64,000 bases of DNA from Archivesica marissinica (lineage: Eukaryota > Mollusca > Bivalvia > Venerida > Vesicomyidae). Where the stretch lies: the NCBI GenBank assembly GCA_014843695.1, contig CM026403.1, forward strand, positions 47,745,353 through 47,809,352, read 5' to 3'. A model generated the notes under the pieces. It did not search any database. It was given only the letters and a program-made list of their open reading frames with translations, and was not told where the DNA came from. Shown piece by piece: positions 46,213-57,610 of this stretch. Both the position numbers and the translations under genes were made by a program. The number at the start of each line of letters is the position of its first letter. Within the stretch, counting starts at the first letter, position 1.

Positions 46213-46657
46213 ACAAATCAAATTAGTGCCACCTATTAGGAACAACAATGGTGTTTTAACAAGATAAATTTATTTTATTTATTTTGAAAGCCAAGTAAGC
46301 ATGTATGCACTCAGAGGAGAATGCTATAGTACAGTAGTGTTTGTTTGTTCTGTCATATATTAAACGTCACAGTTAATTCAGGTCGATTCACAGGCGTCGA
46401 TTCTGCAAAGAGAAAATATAATTAATGAAAAGTAACCTCATCGTATGTGTTTGAAATGTTAAACTTTGATATGGCCTTGGATATAATCTTGAGGTTGATA
46501 CGAACATTTTATGCCAGATACCAAGATTGTAAAGTTTGATACAGTTGGATTATTAATAATAATAATAAAGACTATATTTTACGAGATAACTCATGTAACA
46601 AAAGTTATTCCTATCATGAGGCCCTCAACACACACACACACACACACACACACGCAG

Positions 46658-46688
<31 letters not shown>

Positions 46689-46888
46689 CACACTCACATT
46701 ATGCACAATGAATTCTACACAGGTAGATAAAGACAACATTTAATTCCAAAAAAACGATATTGTTTATTTTGCAATACCTGAGACACGAAAGACAAATATC
46801 ATTTTATACTGGTATATATATGCTGGTATATATATGCTGGTATATATATGCTATTCAGATTTGAGGAAACTAACATTAACTACAATGG
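46213..46888. repeat. Interval with CA/CGCA microsatellite (46626-46690)
   Basis: (CA)n then (CGCA)n near 46628-46690, and three tandem copies of TGGTATATATATGC at about 46809-46852. No gene recognised. Confidence 0.8.
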
Positions 46889-47180
46889 TGTGGCTTCCGT
46901 GGTCGAGTGGTTACGGTCGTTGACTTCAATCACTTCCTCATCACTGCTACAGGTTCGGCTACCACGTCGGGTGTCCAATTCATTGTTTGTGATGAAGCTA
47001 TCCAGTTGGCTTGAGGAAGGTCAGTGGATCTACCTGGGTGCCCAACTTTAAATACAGCCCGGAGAGACACCCTGGTCTTCCTCCAACAGTAAAAGCGGGA
47101 GCGGAGAGACACCCTGGTCTTCCTCCAACAGTAATAGCGGGAGAGTCGCCATATGACATACGTTGTTTGTGCGAATTTAA
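46889..47180 (+). mobile_element. SINE family C with duplicated tail
   Basis: TGGCTTCCGTGGTCGAGTGG, TTACGGTCGTTGACTTCAAT, CTACAGGTTCGGCTACCACG, GAAGCTATCCAGTTGGCTTG, then the 3' segment GGAGAGACACCCTGGTCTTC plus CTCCAACAGTAA is present twice in tandem, ending AGTCGCCATATGAC. Confidence 0.8.
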
Positions 47181-47429
47181 CCACTGCTACTGCTGCTAAC
47201 ACGCTCATAATAACCGAATTCACGAATGGAACAATCATAAATAGTCCACAGGCTGAAAAGCAACACAATAGTCATACCCGTTATAGTGCTATGCACCAAA
47301 CGATTCATCATGGAACACACTTTAAGGGCATATTATTCACCCTACCTTGGTAAGTTATGTTCAACCAAAGTTAGCGACGGTTTCTTTTGTTCCCCAGTAT
47401 ATAAGTCATTTAGTTGATTAGTTTTTTTT

Positions 47430-47682
47430 CTGGTAATCCAGGGATCGCAGGTTCGATCCCCCGTCTGACCCTAATAAAATTAACAGTCTTTCAGATGGGA
47501 CATTAAACCGAGGTCTCGTGTCGGTGCTTTACACCGTGTACGTAAAAGAACCAGAGGAGATTCTGGAATGGGTCTCTGTCTGTATCATGCACTATCCTCC
47601 AAAATCTAAAATAACTCATCTCTTCAGGAGGCGTCGCTCATATGGGCAACCGGTAGCGACGATAAATAAACGTAAAACACAC
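47430..47682 (+). mobile_element. SINE family A, 5'-truncated
   Basis: Begins at CTGGTAATCCAGGGATCGCA after a T-run, includes box B, body and complete tail GATAAATAAACGTAAAACAC. Box A is missing. Confidence 0.88.
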
Positions 47683-47716
47683 AGTTTTTTCTTCTGAAAA
47701 TGGGTTTAATCATGCA

Positions 47717-49160
47717 AGCATAGCATGAACGTTGCCTTTAACATGAACATCAAACGTAGACGTAGCATGAACGCTACCTTTGACATGAACATCAAACGCA
47801 GACGTAGCATGGACGTTGCCTTTAACATGAACATCAAACACAGACGTAGCATGAACGTTGCCTTTAACATGAACATCAAACGCAGACGTAGCATGGACGC
47901 TGCCTTTAACATGAATAACAAACGCAGACGTTGCATGAACGTTGCCTTTAACATGAACATCAAACGCAGACGTAGCATGAACGCTGCCTTTAACATGAAC
48001 ATCAAACACAGACGTAGCATGGACGCTGCCTTTAACATGAACATCAAACGCAGACGTAGCATGAACGCTGCCTATAACATGAACAACAAACACAGACGTA
48101 GCATGAACGTTGCCTTTAACATGAACATCAAACGCAGACGTAGCATGAACGCTGCCTTTAACATGAACATCAAACACAGACGTAGCATGGACGCTGCCTT
48201 TAACATGAACATCAAACGCAGATGTAGCATGAACGCTGCCGTTAACATGAACATCAAACGCAGACGTAGCATGAACTCTGCCGTTAACATGAACATCAAA
48301 CGCAGACGTAGCATGAACGCTGCCTTTAACATGAACATCAAACGCAGACGTAGCATGGACGCTGCCTTTAACATGAACATCAAACGCAGACGTAGCATGG
48401 ACGCTGCCTTTAACACGGACATCAAACGCAGAAGTAGCATGAACGCTGCCTATAACATGAACAACAAACGCAGACGTTGCATGAACGTTGCCTTTAACAT
48501 GAACATCAAACGCAGACGTAGCATGAACGCTGCCTTTAACATGAACATCACACACAGACGTAGCATGGACGCTGCCTTTAACATGAACATCAAACGCAGA
48601 CGTAGCATGAACGCTGCCTATAACATGAACAACAAACACAGACGTAGCATGAACGTTGCCTTTAACATGAACATCAAACGCAGACGTAGCATGAACGCTG
48701 CCTTTAACATGAACATCAAACACAGACGTAACATGGACGCTGCCTTTAACATGAACATCAAACGCAGATGTAGCATGAACGCTGCCGTTAACATGAACAT
48801 CAAACGCAGACGTAGCATGAACTCTGCCGTTAACATGAACATCAAACGCAGACGTAGCATGAACGCTGCCTTTAACATGAACATCAAACACAGACGTAAC
48901 ATGGACGCTGCCTTTAACATGAACATCAAACGCAGATGTAGCATGAACGCTGCCGTTAACATGAACATCAAACGCAGACGTAGCATGAACTCTGCCGTTA
49001 ACATGAACATCAAACGCAGACGTAGCATGAACGCTGCCTTTAACATGAACATCAAACGCAGACGTAGCATGGACGCTGCCTTTAACATGAACATCAAACG
49101 CAGACGTAGCATGAACGCTGCCTTTAACATGAAAATCAAACGCAGACATAGCATGAACTA
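47717..49160. repeat. 42-bp minisatellite, about 34 units, open in both strands
   Basis: Unit CATGAACGCTGCCTTTAACA, TGAACATCAAACGCAGACGT, AG. With a 42-bp (14-codon) period and no indels, one plus frame (47725-49188, MNAAFNMNIKRRRS repeats) and one minus frame (47710 to about 49150, HVKGSVHATSAFDV repeats) are both uninterrupted. Variants (ATGAATAACAAAC, GCCGTTAAC, AACTCTGCC) recur in ordered blocks, e.g. 48180-48330 against 48720-48870 and 48900-49050. Whether either frame is translated cannot be decided from sequence; see the neighbouring secreted-peptide frame on the minus strand. Confidence 0.95.
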
Positions 49161-49282
49161 TCAGTGCGATATAACGCTTAACAAATACTAAAGTACCATA
49201 ACAGTAAAGTTCAAATACCTCCGTTTTGTTTCTGATCAACAAATCGTGTAATTAATTGTTTCCCTTGTTTTATTCATTGTAG

Positions 49283-49480
49283 CTAAGCCAGCTTCCACGG
49301 GGGGTGGCGCCATTTTCCGCTGTTTCCATTTGTGTTTACATCGATGTCACCCTGTTTGTGTACCTTGTTTATTCCTCCATCCTTGCTTCTACTACCATCG
49401 TATTCTTGATGAGCGTGAACGTTAGGCATGAGGACGCTGAGCCTGATGACGCTAACGAGTAGCAGGCAAATTAGTAACAT
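49283..49480 (-). CDS. Small secreted peptide, candidate
   Basis: 65-codon minus-strand frame starting MLLICLLLVSVIRLSVLM then PNVHA, a convincing signal peptide (hydrophobic core, A-x-A-like end V-H-A). The mature part HQEYDGSRSKDGGINK, VHKQGDIDVNTNGNSG, KWRHPPWKLA is hydrophilic and cysteine-free. A strong 3' splice site (GTGTTTGTCTTTCAG) lies 13 bp upstream of the ATG, so this could be a second exon carrying the start codon. A possible donor GTAAAC within the frame (after GDID) could lead to the 14-residue repeat frame that follows on the same strand. No known family recognised. It could be chance. Confidence 0.4.
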   Translation of the reverse strand: MLLICLLLVSVIRLSVLMPNVHAHQEYDGSRSKDGGINKVHKQGDIDVNTNGNSGKWRHPPWKLA

Positions 49481-49507
49481 CTTCGTATTGTTCTGAAAGA
49501 CAAACAC

Positions 49508-50093
49508 AAGGGATCATGATTGTGACGAAGGTGACGAAGATGACGAAGGTGACGCATTGAACAGTTCCAATTTTGACTTTCAGAGTTTTATCACTGTTTT
49601 AGCTATAACTCCATGTTGAAGTGGCATTGTACTTTTATGATGTAATCAGGCCCGTAGCCACACTGAGGCACACCGAGTCAGCTGCCTCGGTTAAAAGTTC
49701 CAAAGCAAAAAAAAATGAAATATTAAATAAATAAAATGCCAAAAATATCTCTCTGCTGTATAAAATGTTGACTGCTAGAGAACTGAAAGGTCAGTACATA
49801 ATTAAACGTATAAACTCATTCAATTAGAAAAAGCATGACATCGCTTCTATACCCAAACAATCTGCCTCTGACTACAGTACTGATGCTATTTATGTATCCT
49901 TATTGTTAATTAGTACTGTTTTAGTTAACCATATTTTATTGCAAATCAATAGTACAATGTCATGAATTCTTTATTATACCGCGATTGTCCTAACGTAGCA
50001 GCATAGATGCTGATGTGTTGCTATTGAAACGTGAGTGCCATACGGACAACTGATCGCAATCACCAATACAATATACTTTATTTGGCATAAACA
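49508..50093. other. Interval without recognised gene
   Basis: Contains GACGAAGGTGACGAAGATGA at 49524-49552 and a piece with GCCCGTAGCCACACTGAGGC and A-rich end (49648-49720) typical of transposon ends. Otherwise AT-rich, nothing supported. Confidence 0.4.
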
Positions 50094-50640
50094 TACAATA
50101 AATCCAACATACATCGCACTAAACATAACATGGCGGTTACAATAAATCCAACATACATCGCACTAAACATAACATGGCGGTTACAATAAATCCAACATAC
50201 ATCGCACTAAACATAACATGGCGGTTACAATAAATCCAACATACATCGCACTAAACATAACATGGCTGTTACAATAAATCCAACATACATCGCACTAAAC
50301 ATAACATGGCGGTTACAATAAATTAAACATACATCGCACTAAACATAACATGGCGGTTACAATAAATCCAACATACATCGCACTAAACATAGCATGGCGG
50401 TTACAATAAATACAACATACATCGCACTAAACATAACATGGCGGTTACAATAAATCCAACATACATTGCACTAAGCATAACATGGCGGTTACAATAAATC
50501 CAACATACATTGCACTAAGCATAACATGGCGGTTACAATAAATCCAACATACATCGCACTAAACATAACATGGCGGTTACAATAAATCCAACATACATCG
50601 CACTAAACATAACATGGCGGTTACAATACATCCAACATGT
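50094..50640. repeat. 44-bp minisatellite, about 12 units
   Basis: Unit GGCGGTTACAATAAATCCAA, CATACATCGCACTAAACATA, ACAT, with few substitutions (GGCTGTTAC, TTGCACTAAGC). Confidence 0.95.
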
Positions 50641-51155
50641 ATTATACATCACCATAATTATATTTTTGAGAAAAGTGTATGCATTGTTATTATTTATTAA
50701 TTTACTATTTTGAATATATACATATACACATGTATATGTTGTATTACGTGACCTATATATTATTTTATATTTGTACATTATGCATAGGATATAAGCCGAA
50801 AACGATCCAATATGTAAAATATTGGACTGTGTGAGGGGCGTATCGCCGTAGATAGTACCAATAGTTTACATTTTGGATCCGTTTGAGGTTTATATCTTAC
50901 TTAAAACACACACTTATATAACAAGATCCTACTAATTAAAATTGTTAATTTCGTACATGTACGCGTAGTATTTAAGATACTACTCTGACGTTTTGACACC
51001 AGCCAATATTAATAATAATGGACTACAAGTACAAAGGTATGCTAGTCTTTTAAGACGATGTACAAGTCTTGAATTAGACATCTGTTCTGTTCTATTAATT
51101 AGAAATTAGTGTATTATCTGCATAATTTGTAACACAATAACAATTGACCTTTCTG
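50641..51155. other. AT-rich interval before gap
   Basis: No gene or repeat recognised apart from short TATA-rich runs. Confidence 0.5.
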
Positions 51156-52155
51156 NNNNNNNNNNNNNNNNNNNNNNNNNNNNNNNNNNNNNNNNNNNNN
51201 NNNNNNNNNNNNNNNNNNNNNNNNNNNNNNNNNNNNNNNNNNNNNNNNNNNNNNNNNNNNNNNNNNNNNNNNNNNNNNNNNNNNNNNNNNNNNNNNNNNN
51301 NNNNNNNNNNNNNNNNNNNNNNNNNNNNNNNNNNNNNNNNNNNNNNNNNNNNNNNNNNNNNNNNNNNNNNNNNNNNNNNNNNNNNNNNNNNNNNNNNNNN
51401 NNNNNNNNNNNNNNNNNNNNNNNNNNNNNNNNNNNNNNNNNNNNNNNNNNNNNNNNNNNNNNNNNNNNNNNNNNNNNNNNNNNNNNNNNNNNNNNNNNNN
51501 NNNNNNNNNNNNNNNNNNNNNNNNNNNNNNNNNNNNNNNNNNNNNNNNNNNNNNNNNNNNNNNNNNNNNNNNNNNNNNNNNNNNNNNNNNNNNNNNNNNN
51601 NNNNNNNNNNNNNNNNNNNNNNNNNNNNNNNNNNNNNNNNNNNNNNNNNNNNNNNNNNNNNNNNNNNNNNNNNNNNNNNNNNNNNNNNNNNNNNNNNNNN
51701 NNNNNNNNNNNNNNNNNNNNNNNNNNNNNNNNNNNNNNNNNNNNNNNNNNNNNNNNNNNNNNNNNNNNNNNNNNNNNNNNNNNNNNNNNNNNNNNNNNNN
51801 NNNNNNNNNNNNNNNNNNNNNNNNNNNNNNNNNNNNNNNNNNNNNNNNNNNNNNNNNNNNNNNNNNNNNNNNNNNNNNNNNNNNNNNNNNNNNNNNNNNN
51901 NNNNNNNNNNNNNNNNNNNNNNNNNNNNNNNNNNNNNNNNNNNNNNNNNNNNNNNNNNNNNNNNNNNNNNNNNNNNNNNNNNNNNNNNNNNNNNNNNNNN
52001 NNNNNNNNNNNNNNNNNNNNNNNNNNNNNNNNNNNNNNNNNNNNNNNNNNNNNNNNNNNNNNNNNNNNNNNNNNNNNNNNNNNNNNNNNNNNNNNNNNNN
52101 NNNNNNNNNNNNNNNNNNNNNNNNNNNNNNNNNNNNNNNNNNNNNNNNNNNNNNN
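51156..52155. other. Assembly gap, 1000 N
   Basis: Exactly 1000 undetermined bases. Confidence 0.99.
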
Positions 52156-52494
52156 GCATAATAAATACATGAACCTTTACAGAAACGTTATTCAACGGTA
52201 AACGAAACTAAATGTTTAACTTCTTATTATGTTTGTTGTGTTCACTTTCTCTCTGTTGCATAATTAAATTTTGCTAAGTTGTCTACAAAGACTTTTCCTA
52301 TGTTTGATTCATTAATGTTGTGTATTTATTTAATGTTGGCCATTTGCAAAAATAAGGTTTGAAATATTGTGATCTTAACACTCTGTACTTGGGACAAACT
52401 CAAATACTGTTATATATATTTAGTGGCCAATACATTGTGAAAAGGAGAAACACCGGAGTATAAAGCAACTTCGATGCCTATTCGTCAACTATTA
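52156..52494. other. AT-rich interval, no gene recognised
   Basis: Nothing supported. Confidence 0.5.
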
Positions 52495-52790
52495 ATGACA
52501 GGCGGATCTGTAGCCCAGTGGTAACACGCTGGACTGGTAATCCAGGGATCGCAGGTTCGATCCCCCGTCTGATCCTAATAAAATTAACAGTCTTTCAGAT
52601 AGGACGTTAAACCGAGGTCTCGTGTCGGTGCTTTTACTGCACGTAAAAGAACCAGAGGAGACTCTGGAATTGGTCTCTGTTTGTATCATTGCACTATCCT
52701 CCAAAATCTAAAATGACTAATATCTTCAGGAGGCGTCGTTCATATGGGCAACCGGTAGCGACGATAAATAACATTTTAAAAAACGAAAAA
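52495..52790 (+). mobile_element. SINE family A, full length with target-site duplication
   Basis: Head GGCGGATCTGTAGCCCAGTG, box B, body and GATAAATAAC tail. Perfect 13-bp duplication TCGTCAACTATTA at 52482-52494 and 52791-52803. Confidence 0.93.
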
Positions 52791-52856
52791 TCGTCAACTA
52801 TTATCTCGTTATGTGTTTATACTCGTGTATTTCCACTTACAGTAACGTGGCATGCA

Positions 52857-53468
52857 ATAAGAAGCATACACGCACACTAGGACTAACCGGAAACAAGAAG
52901 CATAAACGCACACTAGGACTAACCGGAACAAGAAGCATACACGCACACTAGGACTAACCGTAAACAAGAAGCATACACGCACACTAGGACTAACCGGAAA
53001 CAAGAAGCATACACGCACACTAGGACTAACCGGAAACAAGAAGCATACAAGCAAACTAGGACTAACCGGAAACAAGAAGCATACACGCACACTAGGACTA
53101 ACCGGAAACAAGAAGCATAAACGCACACTAGGACTAACCGGAAACAAGAAGCATAAACGCACACTAGGACTAACCGGAAACAAGAAGCATAAACGCACAC
53201 TAGGACTAACCGGAAACAAGAAGCATAAACGCACACTAGGACTAACCGGAAACAAGAAGCATACACGCACACTAGGACTAACCGGAAACAAGAAGCATAA
53301 ACGCACACTAGGACTAACCGGAAACAAGAAGCATACACGCACACTAGGACTAACCGGAAACAAAAAGCATAAACGCACACTAGGACTAACCGGAAACAAG
53401 AAGCATAAACGCACACTAGGACTAACCGGAAACAAGAAGCATAAACGCACACTAGGACTAACCGGAAA
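52857..53468. repeat. 36-bp minisatellite, about 17 units
   Basis: Unit AAGAAGCATAAACGCACACT, AGGACTAACCGGAAAC, with ATACACGC variants. 36 bp = 12 codons, so minus-strand ORFs of 185 and 227 codons (FPVSPSVRLCFL repeats) are open as artefacts. Confidence 0.96.
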
Positions 53469-53645
53469 GAAAGCATTTACATGGATGCACATGTGATTTA
53501 TATTTAAGTATTAGTCATTAAACATTATTGGAAATGTTATTTAATACCCTTCCATACACGTTGTGACGTTAAATCTATAATATTAATTTCGATTGGCTGT
53601 TACAATGCAAAGGTATTAATATGCATAGTTTATACACATCTCCTG

Positions 53646-53765
53646 TAGCTCGATTACGAAACAAGTCTTTTAGCAACAGTAGTAATCGCTCTCCAGGCCT
53701 CGATCCTGTTGCAATGAAGGCACGGAGAGAAGAGGCAATGTATTGAAGTGTGTTGCCGAAGGTAT
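53646..53765 (-). mobile_element. SINE family D, degraded 3' half
   Basis: TAGCTCGATTACGAAACAAG, AATCGCTCTCCAGGCCTCGA, TCCTGTTGCAATGAAGGCAC and GAGAGAAGAGGCAATGT match the reverse complement of the family D 3' half. Head lost. Confidence 0.65.
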
Positions 53766-54091
53766 TTGTATAGCGTAACCTATAGACGTACGAGGCAGTG
53801 TTCATCATAAAGTCTTTATATTAGTAATTCTATATTAAATAGACGGATCAGGTACGCGGATCTATATCAATGTATAATCATGTATTCATATGTTACCAAA
53901 TACCTGTATTTGGGTGTTAAAGCGAGCAACGATATGTTATCTACGTTTTAACAATATGCTTGAGGATATTCGATACAATATGGATTTAAATATCACACCG
54001 GCGCGTAATGTTAGTTTTGAAGAAGCGGTGTTTGGATACAAATCATTGATAACGTTAACAAGTTTCAAGCTGGCCAATATTTAAGAGAATA

Positions 54092-54268
54092 CAGTCAAAC
54101 ATGTGTTAAACAGCCAACCAATGGAATCACACAAAGTGGCTGCTTAGCACAGTTGGCTGTTTAATAGAGGACAAGTGTATACTAAACAACAGATTAGGAA
54201 TCTGGAAACTGGCTGCTTTATGCGGGTTAGCTGCTTAATGGAGGTGACCACTAACACAGGTTTGACTG
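54092..54268. mobile_element. Tc1/mariner-like MITE, 177 bp
   Basis: Terminal inverted repeats CAGTCAAACATGTGTTA and TAACACAGGTTTGACTG, bounded by TA on each side (54090-54091 and 54269-54270). The interior has mirrored GTGGCTGCTTAG and GGTTAGCTGCTTAATGGAGG segments. No coding capacity. CAGT-type ends plus TA duplication fit the Tc1/mariner group. Confidence 0.75.
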
Positions 54269-54462
54269 TAGCTATAACTGCGGAGATGCGCCAGATAAAT
54301 AGCTATTCAGAACTATAACCATATACTTGATCATACTAGTTTGTATGTAACACTGGACGTTAGGAACGGTGGTTATTCTTTGGGGCTGCGTCTGCGTATA
54401 GTTTGTGCAAATTCAACTGTCTCAGTTAACTATTATTTACATACAATTATTGAGTGTGCACG
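54269..54462. other. Short spacer
   Basis: No feature recognised. Confidence 0.4.
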
Positions 54463-55752
54463 TTATTGATTCGGGTAGTATGTGATTCGGGTAGTATGTG
54501 ATTGTACATTTTATTGATTCGGGTAGTATGTGATTGTACAATTTATTGATTCGGGTAGTATGTGATTCGGGTAGTATTTGATTGTACATTTTATTGATTC
54601 GGGTAGTATGTGAGTGTACATGTTATTGATTCGGGTAGTATGTGATTCGGGTAGTATGTGATTGTACATTTGATTGATTCGGGTAGTATGTGAGTGTACA
54701 TGTTATTGATTCGGGTAGTATGTGATTGTACATTTGATTGATTCGGGTATTATGTGAGTGTACATTTGATTGATTCGGGTAGTATGTGAGTGTACATTTG
54801 ATAACAAAACAAACAGTATGTGAGTGTACATTTATTGATTCGGGTAGTATGTGAGTGTACATTATTGATTCGGGTAGTATGTGAGTGTACATTATTGATT
54901 CGGGTAGTATGTGAGTGTACATATATAACAATGATTCGGGTAGTATGTGATTGTACATTTTATTGATTCGGGTAGTATGTGAGTGTACATTTGATTGATT
55001 CGGGTAGTATGTGAGTGTACATGTTATTGATTCGGGTAGTATGTGAGTGTACATTTGATTGATTCGGGTAGTATGTGAGTGTACATATTATTGATTCGGG
55101 TAGTATGTGAGTGTACATTTGATTGATTCGGGTAGTATGTGATTGTACATTTTATTGATTCGGGTAGTATGTGAGTGTACATTTGATTGATTCGGGTAGT
55201 ATGTGAGTGTACATGTTATTGATTCGGGTAGTATGTGAGTGTACATTTGATTGATTCGGGTAGTATGTGAGTGTACATTTGATTGATTCGGGTAGTATGT
55301 GAGTGTACATGTTATTGATTCGGGTAGTATGTGATTGTACATTTTATTGATTCGGGTAGTATGTGAGTGTACATTTTATTGATTCGAGTAGTATGTGATT
55401 CGGGTAATATGTGATTGTACATGTTATTGATTCGGGTAGTATGTGATTGTACATGTTATTGATTCGGGTAGTATGTGAGTGTACAATTTATTGATTCGGG
55501 TAGTATGTGATTCGGGTAGTATGTGAGTGTGCATTTTATTGATTCGGGTAGTATGTGATTGTACACTTTATTGATTCGGGTAGTATGTGAGTGTACATTT
55601 TATTGATTCGGGTAGTATGTGATTGTACATTTTATTGATTCGGGTAGTATGTGAGTGTACATTTTATTGATTCGGGTAGTATGTGATTGTACACTTTATT
55701 GATTCGGGTAGTATGTGATTGTACACTTTATTGATTCGGGTAGTATGTGATT
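54463..55752. repeat. 32-bp minisatellite, about 42 units
   Basis: Unit TGATTCGGGTAGTATGTGAG, TGTACATTTGAT with GATTGTACATTTTAT and a 17-bp short unit (TGATTCGGGTAGTATGT). One unit at 54800-54825 is replaced by GATAACAAAACAAACAGTAT. Minus-strand ORFs (ILPESITCTLTYYPNQ) are artefacts. Confidence 0.95.
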
Positions 55753-55882
55753 AGGGACAATTGTTCCCAAAACTGAGTGCCATAAACTTACCATTGCTCA
55801 ATAGCTCCTTACGTTCAGCATTGCCGTATGAATATTCGTATGGCCTCTAAAAGGGACAGTTCAATCTGCATTAACAACACTG

Positions 55883-56168
55883 TTTAGCTCGATTGCTAAA
55901 AAAGTTTATATTAAATTTATATTAATCACGCACGAGAACTCATTCCTGATGGTATCCATCGTCACGAGGGAGATAGTAGTGGCAACGTGGAATTTAAATG
56001 CCTTGCCTAAGTGAACATACGAAACGGCTCTAGCAGGGCTCGAACACCAGACCTTTCTCACCTGAAGCGAACGCGCTACAACTGCGTTATCAAATAGTTG
56101 TATATGTAAATATATGTAACAGAACAAATAAATAATGTTTAAACTGAGTTATCACGACTTCCACACTC
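55883..56168 (-). mobile_element. SINE family D with 57-bp internal insertion
   Basis: Reverse complement of the family D tail, body (GGAATTTAAATGCCTTGCCT) and head up to ACTGCGTTATCA at 56092. About 57 AT-rich bases follow, then the head resumes as CTGAGTTATCACGACTTCCA. The repeated CTG-GTTATCA at both edges looks like a duplication from insertion or slippage. Confidence 0.75.
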
Positions 56169-56474
56169 TCATTGACCCATATAGTAAACTACGCTTGTAA
56201 CTCGAAAATAGCTTCAATGAAACACCCTATAAATAAGCTATACCCCGTTACCTTGAGGGTGACCTTTCAAGGTCAAATCCAAGTAATGTGAAATTAAGCA
56301 TTTGTTCTTGTGTCAAATACTGTGTATCTCTCCGAGTACTATCCTCTAGTTCTATTTGGTTCGTCTGCTCCGGTGAATACTGTTGACACCTTATTACATC
56401 AGTTGTCAGTAAAACACTATCTTGTTCCAAACAACTCACATTATTAGTTATTCCGATTAGTTTATACACATTTA

Positions 56475-56659
56475 TTTTAGCTCGATTGCGTAACAAGTTC
56501 TTTCAACTTATATTAATCACTCTCAAGGCCTCATTCCTGATGGAATCCATCGCCATGAAGGAGAGAGAAGAGGCAATTGTGAAATTTAAATGCCTTGCCT
56601 AAGGGCACAGTCGTAACGGCTCCAGCGGGGCTCGAACTCCGGACCATTCGCACCTGAAT
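56475..56659 (-). mobile_element. SINE family D, 5'-truncated
   Basis: TAGCTCGATTGCGTAACAAG, CCATGAAGGAGAGAGAAGAG, GAAATTTAAATGCCTTGCCT, GGCTCCAGCGGGGCTCGAAC, GCACCTGAATT. Stops before box A. Confidence 0.8.
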
Positions 56660-56739
56660 TATTGCGTTTGTTACAGACCATCCAAGGAGATATGTGGGGT
56701 CCGTATATATATATGGGGGTGAGGCGTAATCCCATATGT

Positions 56740-57033
56740 GACACAGACGGATATGTAGTCCAGTGGTAACACGCTGGACTGGTAATCCAGGGATCGCAGG
56801 TTCGATCCCCCGTCTGACCCTAATAAAATTAACAGTCTTTCAGATGGGACGTTAAATCGAGGTCTCGTGTCGGTGCTTTACACCGTGCACGTAAAAGAAC
56901 CAGAGGAGATTCTGGAATGGATCTCTGTCTGTATCATGCACTATCCTCCAAAATCTAAAATAACTTATCTCTTCAGGAGGCGTCGCTCATATGGGCAACC
57001 GGTAGCGACGATGAATAAACGTAAAACACACAC
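56740..57033 (+). mobile_element. SINE family A, full length with target-site duplication
   Basis: Complete head CAGACGGATATGTAGTCCAG, body and GATGAATAAACGTAAAACAC tail. A 12-bp duplication AATCCCATATGT flanks it (56728-56739 and 57034-57045). Confidence 0.95.
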
Positions 57034-57212
57034 AATCCCATATGTATATTATTGACTCCACATACCATTTCGACTCCGATTTAATTGACTGAAATATGTT
57101 CAGAAGACAATTAAACATTTTTAAAGTTCTGAATCGAAAGTATTAGAGAGCAGCTAGTTTGTACTACTGAACCTTCATATGATATTTACTGACCATCCAC
57201 AGTCGCATACAA

Positions 57213-57610
57213 GGTCACCACGTGGTCATGGTCGTTGACTTCAAATCACTTGCCCCTCGTCGCTGTAGGTTCTAATCCCACTGTGAGTGTCGAATTCTTT
57301 AATGTGAGGAAGCCACCCAACTGGCTTGCTGAATGTAGGTGTCCATATTTGCCCATATATATCTTTAGTGCATCGTCAATTCTCTGATAAATAACATCAT
57401 ATAGGTCGTCAAACGCCTTTGTTCTATCGCATACTCTCTGCAATTGGGAAATGGTACCATGTCTGCTGCCAAGATAGCCAGTGGCAGTCCTTAATTTCAC
57501 TAGCTCCTTTACAAAGTCTCTGTAAGTCTCTCGGCGGTTGTCAGTGCATGCCTGAAATACTGCTCGGAGGGGGGCCAGTGGGCGTACTCCATCAATCATG
57601 GATATACTAT
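57213..57610 (+). mobile_element. SINE family C interrupted by a gene fragment
   Basis: SINE head and body GGTCATGGTCGTTGACTTCA, AATCACTTGCCCCTCGTCGC, GAGGAAGCCACCCAACTGGC run to about 57344. Bases 57345-57526 are foreign (copy of the exon at 59819-60000). SINE-like sequence resumes as GTGCATGCCTGAAATACTGC, TCGGAGGGGGGCCAG. Confidence 0.75.
57345..57526 (-). pseudogene. 182-bp copy of coiled-coil gene exon
   Basis: Same length as 59819-60000 with 6 differences in 182 bp (about 97% identity), no indels, same orientation. It corresponds to residues about 75-135 of that protein (TYRDFVKELVKLRTATGYLG..., ending YMGKY). Five of the six differences change the amino acid (E to V, D to A, A to T, N to I, K to I), consistent with decay without selection. 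Boundaries do not coincide with exon ends. Confidence 0.9.

Noticed and set aside
52809..53492. 227- and 185-codon minus-strand repeat ORFs
   Set aside because: 36-bp period (12 codons) without stops; two frames open at once, no start context or splice site.
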